Below, in pieces: positions 1 to 12,071 of a stretch of 64,000 nt of DNA. The notes below the pieces were generated by a model. The model had not been told where the DNA came from. It ran no database searches and saw only the letters and a program-made list of their open reading frames with translations. This DNA is from Pachypanchax playfairii (Eukaryota > Chordata > Actinopteri > Cyprinodontiformes > Aplocheilidae). The position numbers and the translations under genes are program-made. Positions within the stretch are counted from its first letter, which is position 1; every line of letters starts with the position of its first letter. The stretch spans positions 1,558,365 through 1,622,364 of the forward strand of contig SSNP01000041.1 in the NCBI GenBank assembly GCA_006937955.1. Reading direction: 5' to 3'.

Positions 1-32
<32 letters not shown>
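1..32. repeat. poly-T run at window edge
   Basis: There are 32 consecutive T at the start of the window. It could be the poly-A tail of a minus-strand retroelement or retrocopy lying outside the window, or a simple homopolymer. The following 700 bases show no recognisable retroelement. Confidence 0.7.
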
Positions 33-33
<1 letters not shown>

Positions 34-719
34 AAGTTAAACAACCTTGAACGCCATGTACAAAAACAAGGCGCTCCCTAAAAACCTCCTCATAGGTCTA
101 TAAATCAGCACACGCGATTGGCTGAACTTGAAGAGGCTTTTTTAATCAATGCTCAATCGCTTCCTCCCTGACATAAAATCAATCGAAGGCCCATCAAGAA
201 AGCTGTGCTACTGTAACACTGGGACATGACACAGAGAAGGTTTGAGTTTTCACTGCCAAGTGAACAACCTTCAGACGTTTGACAGATGAAGAGATTTTTA
301 AGTTAAGCATCTTGTAACTCTAAAGCAATAAAGCAGTGAAGATTAGTCACTTTATCTCCCACTGAAGTAATCAAGTGCTTTTTATACAAACATTTTGGGG
401 ACAGTTTCGAGTAATTGTTAAAAATTACAGATCTTTTGAATGCAAGAAGCTACTTGACACTGACTACATAGCAAATTTAAGAATCCAAGTTGGACGTGGG
501 CTTTTAGACATTTTTATCATCCTTAAAAATGACCTCATTTTGTTTTTGCAAGTAACTTCTTACAGTCTAGAGATTTGTTTCATCAGGAGTCTGTGCACTT
601 TCAATTTCCAAACTGTGATGGATGTGTGAAGATGACAGCAGAGGACCTAAACACAGACCATACATAAAAGAAATAAAGAGAACGTGAAGTTTATTCAATC
701 TATTGTTAAAACTAAAAGA
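33..719. other. unannotated AT-rich sequence
   Basis: I see no exon with convincing splice sites and no repeat I recognise. The short open frames here have no domain or composition signal. Confidence 0.5.
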
Positions 720-922
720 GCACTCGGAGAGCGCAGACCTCCACCAAGTGCACATGTTGTAGCAAGTACTATGTCCGCATCACTCCCAAAATCTAATCGA
801 TCGTTCTTTGGGTCATTTCTGACCTTTCTTGAAAATGTAATCAAAATTCATCCATGAGTTTTTTAATTATCCTGCTAACAGACAGACGGACCCCAATGAA
901 AATGTTTCCTTGGAGGAGGTAA
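720..922 (+). repeat. RTE-like LINE 3'-end or derived SINE fragment, copy 1
   Basis: This contains the run of phrases seen in a very widespread animal repeat: an AAAATCTAATC stretch, TCATTTCTGACC, CTGAAAATGTAATCAAAATTC, GAGTTTTTTAATTAT, CTGCTAACAGACAGACGGAC, and a final GGAGGAGGTAAC. The same order recurs at 28690-28912, so the repeat status is seen directly. Assignment to an RTE-clade LINE tail is from memory of similar elements and is not certain. Confidence 0.6.
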
Positions 923-1009
923 CTAAAGAAATTAACTTTTAAAAGTAAGAGGCCACAGGTGACGTGACAGATCCTGAACAACGGCGAGTCTAAGTGGACA
1001 TGAAAAACA

Positions 1010-1250
1010 ATTCATTCATCCATTTTCTAAACCTGCTTCTTCTTGTTCAGGGTCACAGGGAGCTGGTGTCAATCTCCAGTTGTCTTTGGGTGAGAGGCGG
1101 GGGGACACTCTGGACAGGTCGCCAGTTCATTACAGGGCCACACATAGACAACCATTCACACACACTCACACCTAGGCACATTTTAGAGTTGCCATTTAAC
1201 GTCTTACATGTTTTTGGATTGTGGGAGGAAACTGGAGTCAGGAAAAATAA
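1010..1250 (-). repeat. SINE-like teleost repeat, 3' body, copy 1
   Basis: On the minus strand this is the body of a repeat very common in fish: GTGGGAGG...AAAAACATGTAAGACG, a TTAAATGG/CTCTAAA segment, GTGTGTGTGAATGG, GCCCTGTAATGAACTGGCGA, CCTGTCCAGAGTG, and an end at AAAATGGATGAATG. The tRNA-like head that normally precedes this body is missing here but is present in the copies at 25531 and 46628. It is old and truncated. Confidence 0.65.
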
Positions 1251-1259
1251 TCATTTAGA

Positions 1260-3394
1260 AATGAGTTCGGAAGAATAAAAATGTATCATGGCTGGAATTA
1301 GAAACTAAAACCAGGTGCTGATAAAAGTGCAAAAACAGTCACTAGAAATCAAGCAAAGACCCAGAACACAACATCTCAAGCAAAGATCAATAAAACAAAC
1401 CAAAAAAGAAATCTGAATAAAACTAAACTTAAAACTATAAAATAGCCACACAGAGTGAATTTAAAGTAGATTATTGTTTTATCTGACACTTTCCACATTC
1501 GTTGAGTCAAACAGTGAGAAACTAATACAAAACTGATAATGTTGCTGCACAAAAGGATGCTGACACACAAACAGATCAATACAACAACGGCAGCAGTTTT
1601 TGGACATCCATAGTCAGGAGTTTCCACAGTAACACTGTTTTGTGTCTGTCATATCTTTTAATCCATTCTATCAGATTTTTTTTAAGCAGTTAAAAAACCT
1701 ACAGATTTTTTTTTTTTTACAGTCTTTAGCCAGGTTTTTTTTGTGCTGAACTGGATGACAGTTGGCCTTTTTTTGTCTTAAATCTAAAATTACATCATTG
1801 TCAGTTTTGCATCGACCGTGATTTCTTTTTGTAACTGAACGTGGCACAAACTGGAAACAGCCTCGTTTTAAAGAAACATTAATCTGCAAAATTAGAGAGA
1901 TTTTAGCAAAAACAATCAAACACCTGAAGAAAATGAAAGTTTAAAAAATATCTGTATCAAATAGTCACCAAAACTTTCGGACTAAAATTTAGATTTTTTT
2001 TTTTTCCCTTTTAACCAAAAACATTACAGATTTCAGTATCTAGAGTCGTTTCAGCTTTGAAAAGTCACAGCATTGCTTAAATTCAAGAGCAAAATACTGT
2101 GAAGGAAAACTATTTTATAATAGGAATAAATGAGTGTTAAATTTTGACCCTGCAGGGGAGTCACAGCTGCAAAGCGCAGTTCTAACAACTTCAAAAATAA
2201 TGCTAGAAAATGGTGGTTATTAACACCAGCGATGACAAAACGAAGCTGCAGCAGAATCTTTAACAAGCTGAAAGGTTACAACAACTGTCACGCCGCTGCT
2301 TCTGCGACAGGTCTCGAGGCTCGACGAAGACCGGTGATGTGTTTTGGCATTTTCCTCAGAGTGCAAACCCACAAACTGTGGTTAGGCGGAACCTTCCACG
2401 CTGTGCTCCAAGTGTGACTGCACCTTAAATTGCTCTTCCCGCACTTTTTACGGCCTGTTTATTCTTCTCCTCCAGAGCCGTAATAAACAGTGAAGGTGCA
2501 GCTCCCCTCTGTTCACACTAATTGAGTTTACTCAGCTGTGATTAAAAAAAAAACAGACACATGCAGAAAATAAAAAGTCATTATCCATCTTGTGTGGTTG
2601 GTGCAGCTAGACTGTCGCTGACTGTTCCCTCCCTTTTGTCACATCGCTCTTTCAGCCGAGGGAAATGGAGTTTGACTCGACTTGTTCCTGCTCTGAATCC
2701 TCCGGGGACCGTATTAAAAAGGCATTGCAGCAATGTTGACAGGAATACATTTATCGGGATTGTGTCCCCTTTCAAGAAGCGGCTGGGGGGGTGGCGCTGG
2801 CTGCCACAGGTCATCTCGGCTGGCAGGCCATTTGATCTTCACCTGCGCTGGATGGCTCCATACAAGGCAGGCACTTTGGAGACGAGCCTCGCTTGGTGCG
2901 GTGGGACCCAGATGGATCCTCTTTATATATTTTTAATTCTAGACAAATACATCTATGAGCATTTAATACGATTTCTTCTTTCATTTTGCTTCTTGCAGGC
3001 TTTAAAGCATTTGAAATATGAATGTTGAAGCTAATGGCGTCAATGCCTTCTTGTTCCACGTGCAAATGAGTCACTGTTTTTAAAGCGTCTTTGCGGCATG
3101 ATTTTATGACACATCATACTGCACATTATTTGTCGCACACTTCCACTCTAATAATTCTCTTCATTAAGATAAGTCTAACATCTGACAACAGTTAGATGGA
3201 ATTATGGAAGGAGAAATTTTGTTATGCTAATGATGGTCACATGGCAAAATAGTTGAAAATAATCTGACTGGCAGCTCAAAAGCCTCAGATGCAAAAGAAG
3301 CGACTTCATGTTACAAGTCCAATGCAAGTGAAATTATATATAAACAGTTTCATTTAGAAGTTTCTCCAAGATGACCAAGTTGTCTTACCACAAA
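1260..3394. other. unannotated sequence
   Basis: AT-rich with several poly-T/poly-A stretches (for example 1676-1745). A 155-codon open frame on the plus strand at 2561-3028 has no recognisable domain, no splice context and no codon signal, so I do not call a gene. A TATA-like or promoter signal is not evident. Confidence 0.45.
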
Positions 3395-3604
3395 AGTTAC
3401 CAAAAAGTTGGGACACAGTTTAAAAAACAACAGAATGAAATGCTTTGCAAAGTTCATAAAAACATTTTTTACTTCCAGTAGAACACAAACATCATGTCAG
3501 ATATTGAAACTAAGATATTTTAACATTTAATAGAAAATATGAGCTCATTTTGAATCTTATGGCAGCAACACACTTTATAAAGTTGAAGCAGAGGCAACAA
3601 AAGG
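3395..3604 (+). mobile_element. Tc1/mariner-like element, one terminal portion only
   Basis: AAAAAGTTGGGACACAG at 3401 begins the terminal region of a common fish mariner-type element. It is followed by an ACAGAATGAAATGCTTTGCAAA segment and by ATGAGCTCATTTTGAAT...GGCAGCAACAC, ending in GGCAACAAAAGGCT. The transposase and the other end are absent. Its right edge abuts the truncated TTAA-type element beginning at about 3605. Family recognition is from memory of the terminal sequence. Confidence 0.6.
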
Positions 3605-3798
3605 CTCTCACGAGGAGGGGGCCTAAAGGAGAGGCAGGATTTTAGGTAAACAGAGTGTTTTACTTCCTGGTCAGAGAATAACTCGTGAATATAAGTTATA
3701 TTTCAGGACAAATGAAGATTATATAACACCAGTGCTAAGATTTTATCATATGCGTCTATCATATGTCTAAAGCTGTAAAATACCAGGATACAGAACCT
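3605..3798 (+). mobile_element. TTAA-type MITE, family beta, right half (copy 1)
   Basis: This shares a long continuous match with the right part of the element at 47111-48187: ACGAGGAGGGGGCCT, GGATTTTAGG, GTGTTTTACTTCCTGGTCAG, TATATTTCAGGACAAATG and AAAGCTGTAAAA. It ends in GAACCT followed by TTAA (3799-3802), the expected target site. The left half is missing. It lacks the 497-bp insertion present in the 47-kb copy and so serves as an empty-site control. Confidence 0.7.
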
Positions 3799-3802
3799 TT
3801 AA

Positions 3803-4520
3803 AGAATGAATAATAATAAAAAAATAGTTTGAGATTTATTGAGTGATTTTGGTTGAAAGATGGGGAGTTGGTAGACTGATAAAAATGAAGTAGACAGGAG
3901 TCTGAATATCAAATTACAGAGTGTATCCGCCACAAATATTTATCAACAATAATCAGCTCATAAACGTGTTTTAAGTCACTTGTTGGCTTTTTATGAATCT
4001 TTGTCTTTGCTTTTCACCTTCAAGACATGGCAAAGCGTTAATGCAAACAAGGGAAGGATGAAATTCTACGCTGACACCATCTCTGACAGCACAGTTATTA
4101 CTATGAGATTATGAATCAAGCATTTAACCCACACCCGCTTGTATGAGATAGATTGCTCTTTTGCATTTAAATAACCTCTTCTGTCCCACACAGACACTCC
4201 CCTTTATTATTACTCACTCAGACTAATGATGTGGAACACCCTACTAATTGCTGAAAATACCGGTTTCAGATCAATGTGCTGTACAGTTTCCCATTTTTTG
4301 CTTTTTGCTAGCGAGAGCTACATCTGGGGACATGAAGATCAAAGCATATTACTGATGGCATCTTTTAACATTGCCATTCCACGTCTTCTGGATTCATTCA
4401 TGGTTAGATTTTTAATCAGATATCCAAACACAACATGGCATGTTCAATTTTGGGGGATTTTGGTGTTTTTTGGGAGTAGATGGCGGCAGTAGAACTGAAA
4501 AAGAAGTTACAAGGTTCTTA
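3803..4520. other. unannotated sequence
   Basis: AT-rich. I see no repeat or exon that I can name. Confidence 0.45.
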
Positions 4521-5337
4521 CAGTGTTGTGAAAAAGTATTGCTCCCTTTGCTGATTTATTTTTAGATTTTAGCATTGTTTCACACTTAAATGTTTCAGAT
4601 CAGCAAATTTTACTATCATACAAAGACCTGAGTTTGTAATAATCCCAAATCCTCTTTAATTTACTTAGTATCAATTATTCAATAACCAGAAAGAGATGGG
4701 GCAAAAGCCACAGCAAACCATGACACATCTAAAATTTGTCAAAAAATATCCTGACGATCCCCCCAAACCTTTGGTTATGTATTCTTTATACTGATGAGAC
4801 AAAAGTAAGACTTTTTTAGAAGATTTGTTCCCTTTTACATCAAGTGACAAAATGACTATATTTCAGAAAAACGACATCATACTAATAGTCAAACATGGTG
4901 GTGGTAGTGTGATGGTTTGGAGCTGCTTTGTTGCTACAGGACATGAATGAACCATGTATTCTGCTCTTTACCAGAAAGGCCATCAGTTCATGACTTGAAG
5001 CTCAATAGAACTTGACTTTTGCTGCAGTAAAATGATCTGAAGCACATCGGCATGTCCACATCTGAATGGCTCAAAAAACCCCAAACAATGAAGGTTTTAT
5101 AGTGGCCTCTAACTTAAATCTGATTGTGATGCTGGTGCATCATCACAGTCTGGCTGTTCATTCTCAAAAGCCATTCAGTGTGGCTGAATTAAACCTAAGC
5201 TACAGAGAGGAGTGGGCCAAATGTCTTCCACAGCTATGAGAATCACTCATTGCCAGTATGCAAATGCTTGATTGCATTTGTTGTTGCCAAGAGTGGCACA
5301 CGCTTAGGCCATTAGGTTTAGGGGCAATCACTTTTCC
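4521..5337 (+). mobile_element. decayed Tc1-like DNA transposon with transposase relic
   Basis: A TA dinucleotide (4519-4520) precedes the terminal sequence CAGTGTTGTGAAAAAGTATT. After an internal deletion the C-terminal half of a Tc1-type transposase follows in broken frames. A TDETK motif (about 4790) holds the first catalytic aspartate. VKHGGGSVMVWSCF (about 4889) is the family hallmark. The QDND region (about 5020) is degraded and has a stop. The third catalytic residue, glutamate in PDLNPIE, reads valine (GTG at 5126-5128). The GAGTGGGCCAAA and GGCAATCACTTTT segments mark the 3' end, but the right terminal repeat is lost. It is dead and non-mobile. Confidence 0.9.
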
Positions 5338-7849
5338 CCCCAAGACCAGTTTGATTTGGAGAACTTTTAGCTCTTAATGTTTTTGGTTCAGCACTAACAT
5401 GTGAGTCATGGGTCTGCAGCTGACACTCCAGACAGCAGGTGGCGATAATGTGCAGATTGGCCCACTAACTATAAAAGAAACCCCAAAACAAACAACGTTC
5501 CAAAGTGCATCTACTACATACAACTTCTCAAAAATATTATTTTCCACTTTGCTTGAAGTTGTGGTTCTATGTATTTTGGGTTGTTTCTTATTATTCCTTT
5601 CTGTCTTAGTGGGATCATCCTGCTGGATATAGAGTTTGGTTATTAGTATGTGTTTAAAAAGACTGCTCTTTGTTTGTTCTCCAGTGAATTCATTCGAGCT
5701 TCTGTATTTTTGACCTTTCAATATGGATCTAGGAGTTTTTCATGTATGTGAACTCACCTCCTGCATCGTCTTAACCCTAATCCTGCACTGGGAGGTCCCA
5801 TGGAAACTAATGAGTTCCTGTCTCTACATATTCTCATTATATTTTATGATAGGAGGTGGAGAGGCAAAGTTCCAGCAGGACTCAAACCTGTCTGGATGTC
5901 AGCGTGCTTGTAAAAATTCATGTGACATGAAATGACACAATGTTTCATTTCACAGAATCAGTTTTTAAGCTTCGTTGAAAAAATATTTGAAAAAAAACAA
6001 GCAAACTCTTAAAGCTGATCATCTGTTTTTTATGCGTTTGAAATCAACAAGATGGAAAATGAAGCTACTGAAGAGCTGTATGATCTCAGTGTGCACCCTG
6101 ATCAATATTACATCCTCGTTAGCGAGACAAATTATCCCCCGTCTCAGTGTTCAGCTCAGCTCAGCCTGCATCCCAGCCACTGGAAAGAGCTTCCTCTTTT
6201 CGTGGTCCAGCTCGTTTCTAATCACACCTAAAAAGGGAATTTTGATAGAGATTAATTGCATCCCTTGAAACCCGGACTCACCTCCTGCCAGTTTGGGTCC
6301 TTGCCACCCGTTCAACCCCTGAGAGTATCAGTTTAACCCGGGTAAAACACCGAGGTGGTTGCCAGTGAAGTACAGAACGTTGTAACAGTGATGCTGGATG
6401 GGGAGCAACGCTGATGGATTTGGGGAATTTGAGAGAGCGTGTTGTGCTTGTGTGTGTGTATGTGTGTTACTTCATACACCACGCCTGAGTGGCTGCCAGA
6501 TCTGACAGCCCGGCTTCAGGAATTCCCATGTGGCTGACCTCTCGAGGTTGGAGGGTCTCGTTGCCATGTGAACCAGTCCGAGCAGGATGAACCGCACTCG
6601 GAGCACAACTGTAGGGATGCAATCACACCTGCTGTTCATTTACTTCAGTCCACACTGATGTCTTTTTGCTTTCCGTCTTTGATTTAGTTTGACAAACCAC
6701 AAACGACTGACTCCTGCTCGTTTATTGGACTATTTTAATCACAGATGGCCCAAAACTTAAACACAAAAAACACTTGAAAAGGTTTGTTTTTTCTTCCCCA
6801 CATTGGGTAGTTTCCCTGTGAAGACATTCAGAAGCAGAGCAGAGAGAAGTTTTCTATTACTGATACTATTTGTGATTTATATTTGCTGCTGACTTTTGGC
6901 AACTGCAGAATGTTGTGCTGCCAGAAGTCCTGATGGAGGAAGAGCTAATTAACTCCTGAAGTGAAAGTAAACTTTGACAAATCAAGGTTTGCTGTGCTCC
7001 CTCATTCTGTTAGTATCTGGGGATTGTCAGCTTGGTATTGCGTTTTAATTTTATTCGGTCTTATTTGGGTTTGTAATCTCCTCGGCATGACATTGGCAGA
7101 AGTATTTCTGGGATATTTCCTATTTCAGTTCAGTATAAATGTATTTTTAAAAATGTGGGGAAAAAAAACAGTTTGTGTTTTTCAGTTTGAAACCAAGATT
7201 ATTCGCTGATGCATAATGTGAACAACTAAAATACATTTTGTGCAGGAAGACGTTTCACCATTTTCTCTGCATTGTTCTTAGGACAGCCGCATCTTGGTGC
7301 TTTATAGATTGATACATTTTTAGTAAATAAAAAATGCAAAAACTCTTTTTTTTCTCTGCCACAACTTCATTTATACGGCAGCATAAAATCAAAATGTCCA
7401 GTACTATGTGACTCTGTTAGTTTCATGTTGTTACTGATTAGTATTTAAATTTAGTCCGTTAATCGTAAGATTGTTTCTCTGTTGATTCAGAATTCTTTTT
7501 TTTATCCAGTTGACATTAAATGTGGTCTCATTTAGGTCAGAGTGGCAGAACAGGTTGTTTCTCTAGTTATTTACTGTCTGTCCATTATTTTACCCACAGT
7601 TACTAGAGAGAGTTTCCACTAGGAGGTGTACTAATGAGCTCAGAGGATGTTCATACTTTGGATTTTTAAGGTTATAAAAACATTTAACATGGAAACAATA
7701 AATAGTTTAGTATCCGGATGGTTTTATTGATAACACCAGATGATGCTCCCAAATTTGTTGGCTCTCTTACAGCTCATTGAAACAAAGCTGCATTTCTTCT
7801 GGTTTTATCTGATGTGTACCGGCATGCCTGTGTAGCGTATTCTGTAGCA
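5338..7849. other. unannotated sequence
   Basis: A short TG-rich tract occurs at 6448-6470. A 37-nt stretch at 6282-6318 (minus) has good-looking splice signals but no other support. Nothing else is recognised. Confidence 0.4.
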
Positions 7850-8170
7850 TTATAGTCGTGTTTGAACTAATTAGAATCACAGGTGTCTTCAGTCTCTACA
7901 TCAGCCATTCAATCCATTTCAAAGTGAATAAATAGGCTCTGGTTTGGTACCACTGTGCACCACGCTGAACATGGACCAGACAAATTCAAGACCGGAGAAG
8001 ATTTTAGGTTTACATGTTCAATGTAAAGATTACTTGATCATCTCTAAACCATCATTTAAAAAAGGCAATTAAACCATTCAAGATGAATTCAAAGGTGCAT
8101 CACATTATGATTACATCATCTCACATGTTCAACCATTCAGGCTTCCCTGAAGAAAACCCAGGAGGTTCTT
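7850..8170 (+). mobile_element. Tc1-like transposon fragment, 5' region (second Tc1 family)
   Basis: The upstream region and start of a Tc1 transposase are visible: CACGCTGAACATGGACCAGA with ATG at 7971. A far more distal piece, GAAGAAAACCCAGGAGG, lies near 8145, so the middle is degenerate. The same CTGAACATGGACCAGA start occurs at 61391, showing that two copies of one family are present. No intact frame remains. Confidence 0.6.
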
Positions 8171-10056
8171 TTACTCTGGTTTTCTTCCACTTCCTAAAAC
8201 TGTACCTGTGAGATTATTTGGTGATTCTTAAATGATCCTGGTTGGAAGTGGGAATGACTAATCCCACAACGCCTATCAGGAACAAGGTTAAAAAACATGA
8301 TGGATGGATCTCAGAAACATAAGAATTTTGACAAAATGCTCAGCTGATGCTAACATAACATTTACAGCTGGTATATTTCTGATTTAAAGCAGTAAAACTG
8401 AAAAGTCAGCTTTAGTTCTATTTATGTTGTTCCTAGATAATAAAAAAATACAGGTAAATATATCAACCCAGTCGATTTTTAGTTTACTTTTAAACATTAA
8501 TGTGTTTGATGACTGGAACAGCTAAAAAAAAATCGTGTCATTATTACTTTAACGTTTTGACTCCCTTTTCAGTTAGTAACAACCAACATTATTCCTAAAT
8601 CGTAGCACACAGCACGCTTCATTCTTTTTAAAACTAATTTTCTGAATGTGTTTTTCACTTTGTCTCGAGACTGTACAAAGAAAACTAACACAAAGGAGTT
8701 AAAGGGTAAACTGAGCAACCAGCAGTGAGCAAAAAAAGGACACACACAGCGGAGGCTTTAAATTCTACCTAAACGAGCTGCTAACACCGAACACCCAACC
8801 AAAATAGACTCGCTGAACTCTGAGTGACGCTCACAAAACATGCTCTCCCACGGGAAGGAGATTAAGGAAGGCAGCAGCTATATGAGATCTATCCTGGCTC
8901 ACACACTGGTTCGTGTCTCACTTACTTGTCACTGTCTTTGTAACCTCTGACCGGCATAATCTTTTAATATGTGAGGATGTGTGTTCTCGACGAAGCGCGG
9001 GGTCAGTCTATTGGAAGGTCATGATGTGCGACAGCCGAGAGACGGCTCCGTCTCATTTCCCGCCTCGTTTCACTCACTGAAAAAACCAAACACAAACCGA
9101 AAGGACGAGCTTTTAAAATGAAGCCTCACAGTTTACAGACACCCAGATGTAATTTATAGGTAATTCTTCTATTTTAATTGTTATTTTTCTACAAAGTGTT
9201 CCCAAAAGTGTGAAGTAATTTACATACAAAGTGACTTGACTTTCAAAAATTCAACTAGGTTGTTATTTTGGCTGCAGGGCAGAAGAGACTAAATCTCGGT
9301 CTCGCTCCCACACAGAGATGAATGAAGTTCTCCATCCGGAAATCCAGACTCCTTCAAAATTTGCACATGTTTCTGTCAAACCTCTGGAGTGGGACAGCGA
9401 GGGGAGCCAGGCGTCTCTTAGCAGGAGGCTTTTAAGGGCTGATGCTTTAAGCCTTCATTCACCGTGTTCACGTCTGCTGGGAGAAAGAAACCAGTACGCC
9501 AGTAAGCGGTGAACAATGTGTAAAAGACAGATAGCAGCTCTGCTTCCGTATGTGATGGGTGGCAACACAGCCAGAGACATAACCAGACATTTAACCAGAT
9601 TATAATTAAAAGGCACAAAAAAAGTATCTGGAAATGATTATTGAGTTTAAAAGTGTTTAAAAGTAAAGTCAGTTTATAATTGAATACTGCAATTTAAAGC
9701 AACTTAACATCTCTACTTCCACGTCCCAGCTCAATACATCCTGATTGAAACAACCACCAAAACCTCAACAAATACGTCTAAATCTAAATCAACAAATGAG
9801 TTAAATAATTATAATTACAAACATAAGCCATTTGGGGGTGGGACTGGGCCACTAAGGGGGTGACTGGGGTTAAACCTGCAACAGTTGTTTTGTTTACTTT
9901 TTCAATAGATCGTTTTATTTTGATTGCTTGACGTCACAAAGATAAAGCTATAAGTTAATATCATAAAGGACTTTGCTTAAAACCTACAACATTTTGTTAC
10001 TCTGTTAAGAAAATGTGTTTATTGTGTTCAATTTTTTTTTTTTAATTCTGTACCGA
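8171..10056. other. unannotated sequence
   Basis: A short GATGGATGGAT tail at about 8300 may be a remnant of a SINE/LINE 3' tail. The rest is not recognised. Confidence 0.35.
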
Positions 10057-10118
10057 AATGAATGAATGAATAAATGGATGGATGCGTGGATGGGTGGACG
10101 GATGGATGCGTGGATGGG

Positions 10119-10181
<63 letters not shown>

Positions 10182-10275
10182 ATGGATGGATGGGTGGACG
10201 GATGGATGCTTGGATGGGTGGATGGATGGATGGATGCGTGGATAGATGGATGTGTGGATGGATAGATGGAGGGAC
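10057..10275. repeat. (GATG)n tetranucleotide satellite with higher-order units
   Basis: About 219 bases are built from GATG/GGAT units with GTGG and GACG variants. The block GATGCGTGGATGGGTGGACG plus GATG forms a 24-base unit repeated in tandem at 10081-10104 and 10105-10128, and returns in altered form near 10190-10240. Long open frames here are artefacts of the repeat. Confidence 0.95.
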
Positions 10276-11466
10276 AGTCAAATAAAGCTTTTGGTGCTTG
10301 AACTGAAAGTGGTCCTGAAGAAAATCATTTATTTAACTTCCTTCAACCACTTCCATGAATGTCAGAATTATCGAAACCATTTTATTTTGTTTCAGAGTTT
10401 AACAAAAGAAAAGAAAAAATCCTGATGTTATTACAGACGAGACATTGTTAGTTTGATTTCTCGTTGCTAGTAAACCGAAACGGCCTTAATTTCCTAAAAC
10501 ACCAACAGGTTCATGTATCCTGACTGTACACGGAAAATGGAATATATCAATGTTGCCATGACAATAGGTAAATCTCATACAATTCACCTGAGACGGAGGT
10601 GGCAGATAAAGCGAGAACTATCGCCTTTGCCCCCCCCCACACACACACACCTCAGTCATTACAGAGTTGGGAGAAACAAATGTATTCAAGGAGCAGAAAC
10701 CAGCAGCAGGGCTGGATTTCATCTGAGCCACAGTGGGAGAGGAAATACATTCTCCTCTTCACCTCCAGAATTCATCAACACGAGACGATCTTTAAAGAGT
10801 CTCTGCTCTTCACAGATTATAAAAAAGCATTTCAAATTGCAAAGATCCTTCTTTAAATTCTTGACACTTTTCCAAGTCATATTCAATCAAGTGTGTTTTT
10901 AAATTTGGTTACAGCCTGAGTTGAAGCCTGAGGTCATGGTGCAAGATAAAAAATGTCCTCACAATGAGAATAATTCCAGATGAACCCTCGTGAAATTTAT
11001 TACTGAACACAACTTTCAGACATCTCTGTTGGTAAGAAAGCCTCTATTAGTTATTCAGATTTCAGCCTCTGTGTTGCCTCTTCACCTCGCTTGACTGACC
11101 GAAGCTTCAGCAACAAGAAAAAAACTCCACATTGTGCCCATGGCACAGCTTTTCCAGGAACTCATTCAACTATATAATTACAAATGGACAAAAGGTGATT
11201 TATATAGTGTCTGATTGCAGGTAAAAGACAGGAATCAACACATTTTATGAAGCTTTTCTTGTTGAGTTAAAGTATTAGAGAAAAAACGGAAACGTCAAGC
11301 TAATCAACATGTTTATTTATTTATTTTTTTATGTTTGCTCGACTATATTTCAGTCTTTCAAACAGGTGTATTTACCTTTCACAGGCTTTAGGATTACAGC
11401 CGTGTTTTAACTGAATCACATCGACATTAAAGTCTTTTATGATCAGCTGCAGGTTCCACGTTCTGC
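10276..11466. other. unannotated sequence
   Basis: There is a short C-run plus (CA)5 near 10631-10650 and TTTA repeats near 11312-11330. No exon or transposon is recognised. Confidence 0.4.
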
Positions 11467-11471
11467 TGAGG

Positions 11472-12066
11472 TGTTAGCTTCTGGGGTTTTGTGTTAGTTT
11501 TATGTAGGAGATGTGGTTTTGTTTTTCTCTCTGGGCCTGCTTTTGGGTTTTAGTTCTCTGTATCTTGTTCAGCTTCCCTCCCATGTCAGAGTTCTTGTTC
11601 TGCTTTTATTTTAGTTGTGTGTGTATTTCCGGTTTGGCTTTTATTTTGGTATTTCTTGTACTTCCGGTTTTCCATATATTGTCTTAGGTCTCTTGATGTG
11701 AGGTAGTGTCACTTCCTGTTTAAGTTCCTGTTTTGATGTCTCCCAGTGTTCTCCTTGATTGATGTCCCAGGTGTTTTGAGTTGGCATTAGTTCAGTTTTG
11801 TATTTAAGTAACAGGTGAATGTTTAGTCCTCGTCAGTTTGTTCTCTAGTTTTTCCTGCGTTGTAGATGTGTTCATTCTTGTCATTGTCTCTCTGGATTAC
11901 TTCTGTTCACATCACACTGGTTCCTCCGTCCATCCTTCACTCTCATGTAAGTTTTGTTCCGCTGCCTCATCAGCTGTTTCTTTTCTTATTAAACTTTAGT
12001 TATTCCATCCATAATTGTGTTCAGTCTCTGCATTTGGGTCCAACATTATAACCTCAGACCGTGACA
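11472..12066 (+). mobile_element. solo LTR with perfect 5-bp target duplication
   Basis: The 595-bp unit begins TGTTAG and ends GTGACA (TG...CA). It is flanked by identical TGAGG pentamers at 11467-11471 and 12067-12071, the signature of LTR retrotransposon integration. Inside it are a TATA-like TTGTATTTAAG (about 11798), a polyadenylation-like TTATTAAACTTTAG (about 11988) and a U5-like CTGCATTTGGGTCC near the end. No internal retroelement genes flank it, so it is a solo LTR. The superfamily (Ty3/gypsy or retrovirus-like) cannot be decided from the LTR alone. Confidence 0.85.
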
Positions 12067-12071
12067 TGAGG

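Noticed and set aside
2561..3028. 155-codon plus-strand open frame
   Set aside because: No recognisable domain, no splice or promoter context, and an overlapping antisense frame of similar quality. It looks like chance.
4226..4492. 88-codon open frame just upstream of the Tc1 relic as transposase N-terminus
   Set aside because: It lies outside the TA-CAGTG terminus and has no helix-turn-helix similarity.
6282..6318. 37-nt minus-strand segment with acceptor CTCTCAG and donor GGAG|GTGAGT, reading GLNGWQGPKLAG
   Set aside because: The splice signals are good, but it is very short, matches no protein I know, and nothing else around it supports a gene.
10042..10285. Three overlapping open frames in both strands
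   Set aside because: They are translations of the GATG satellite.
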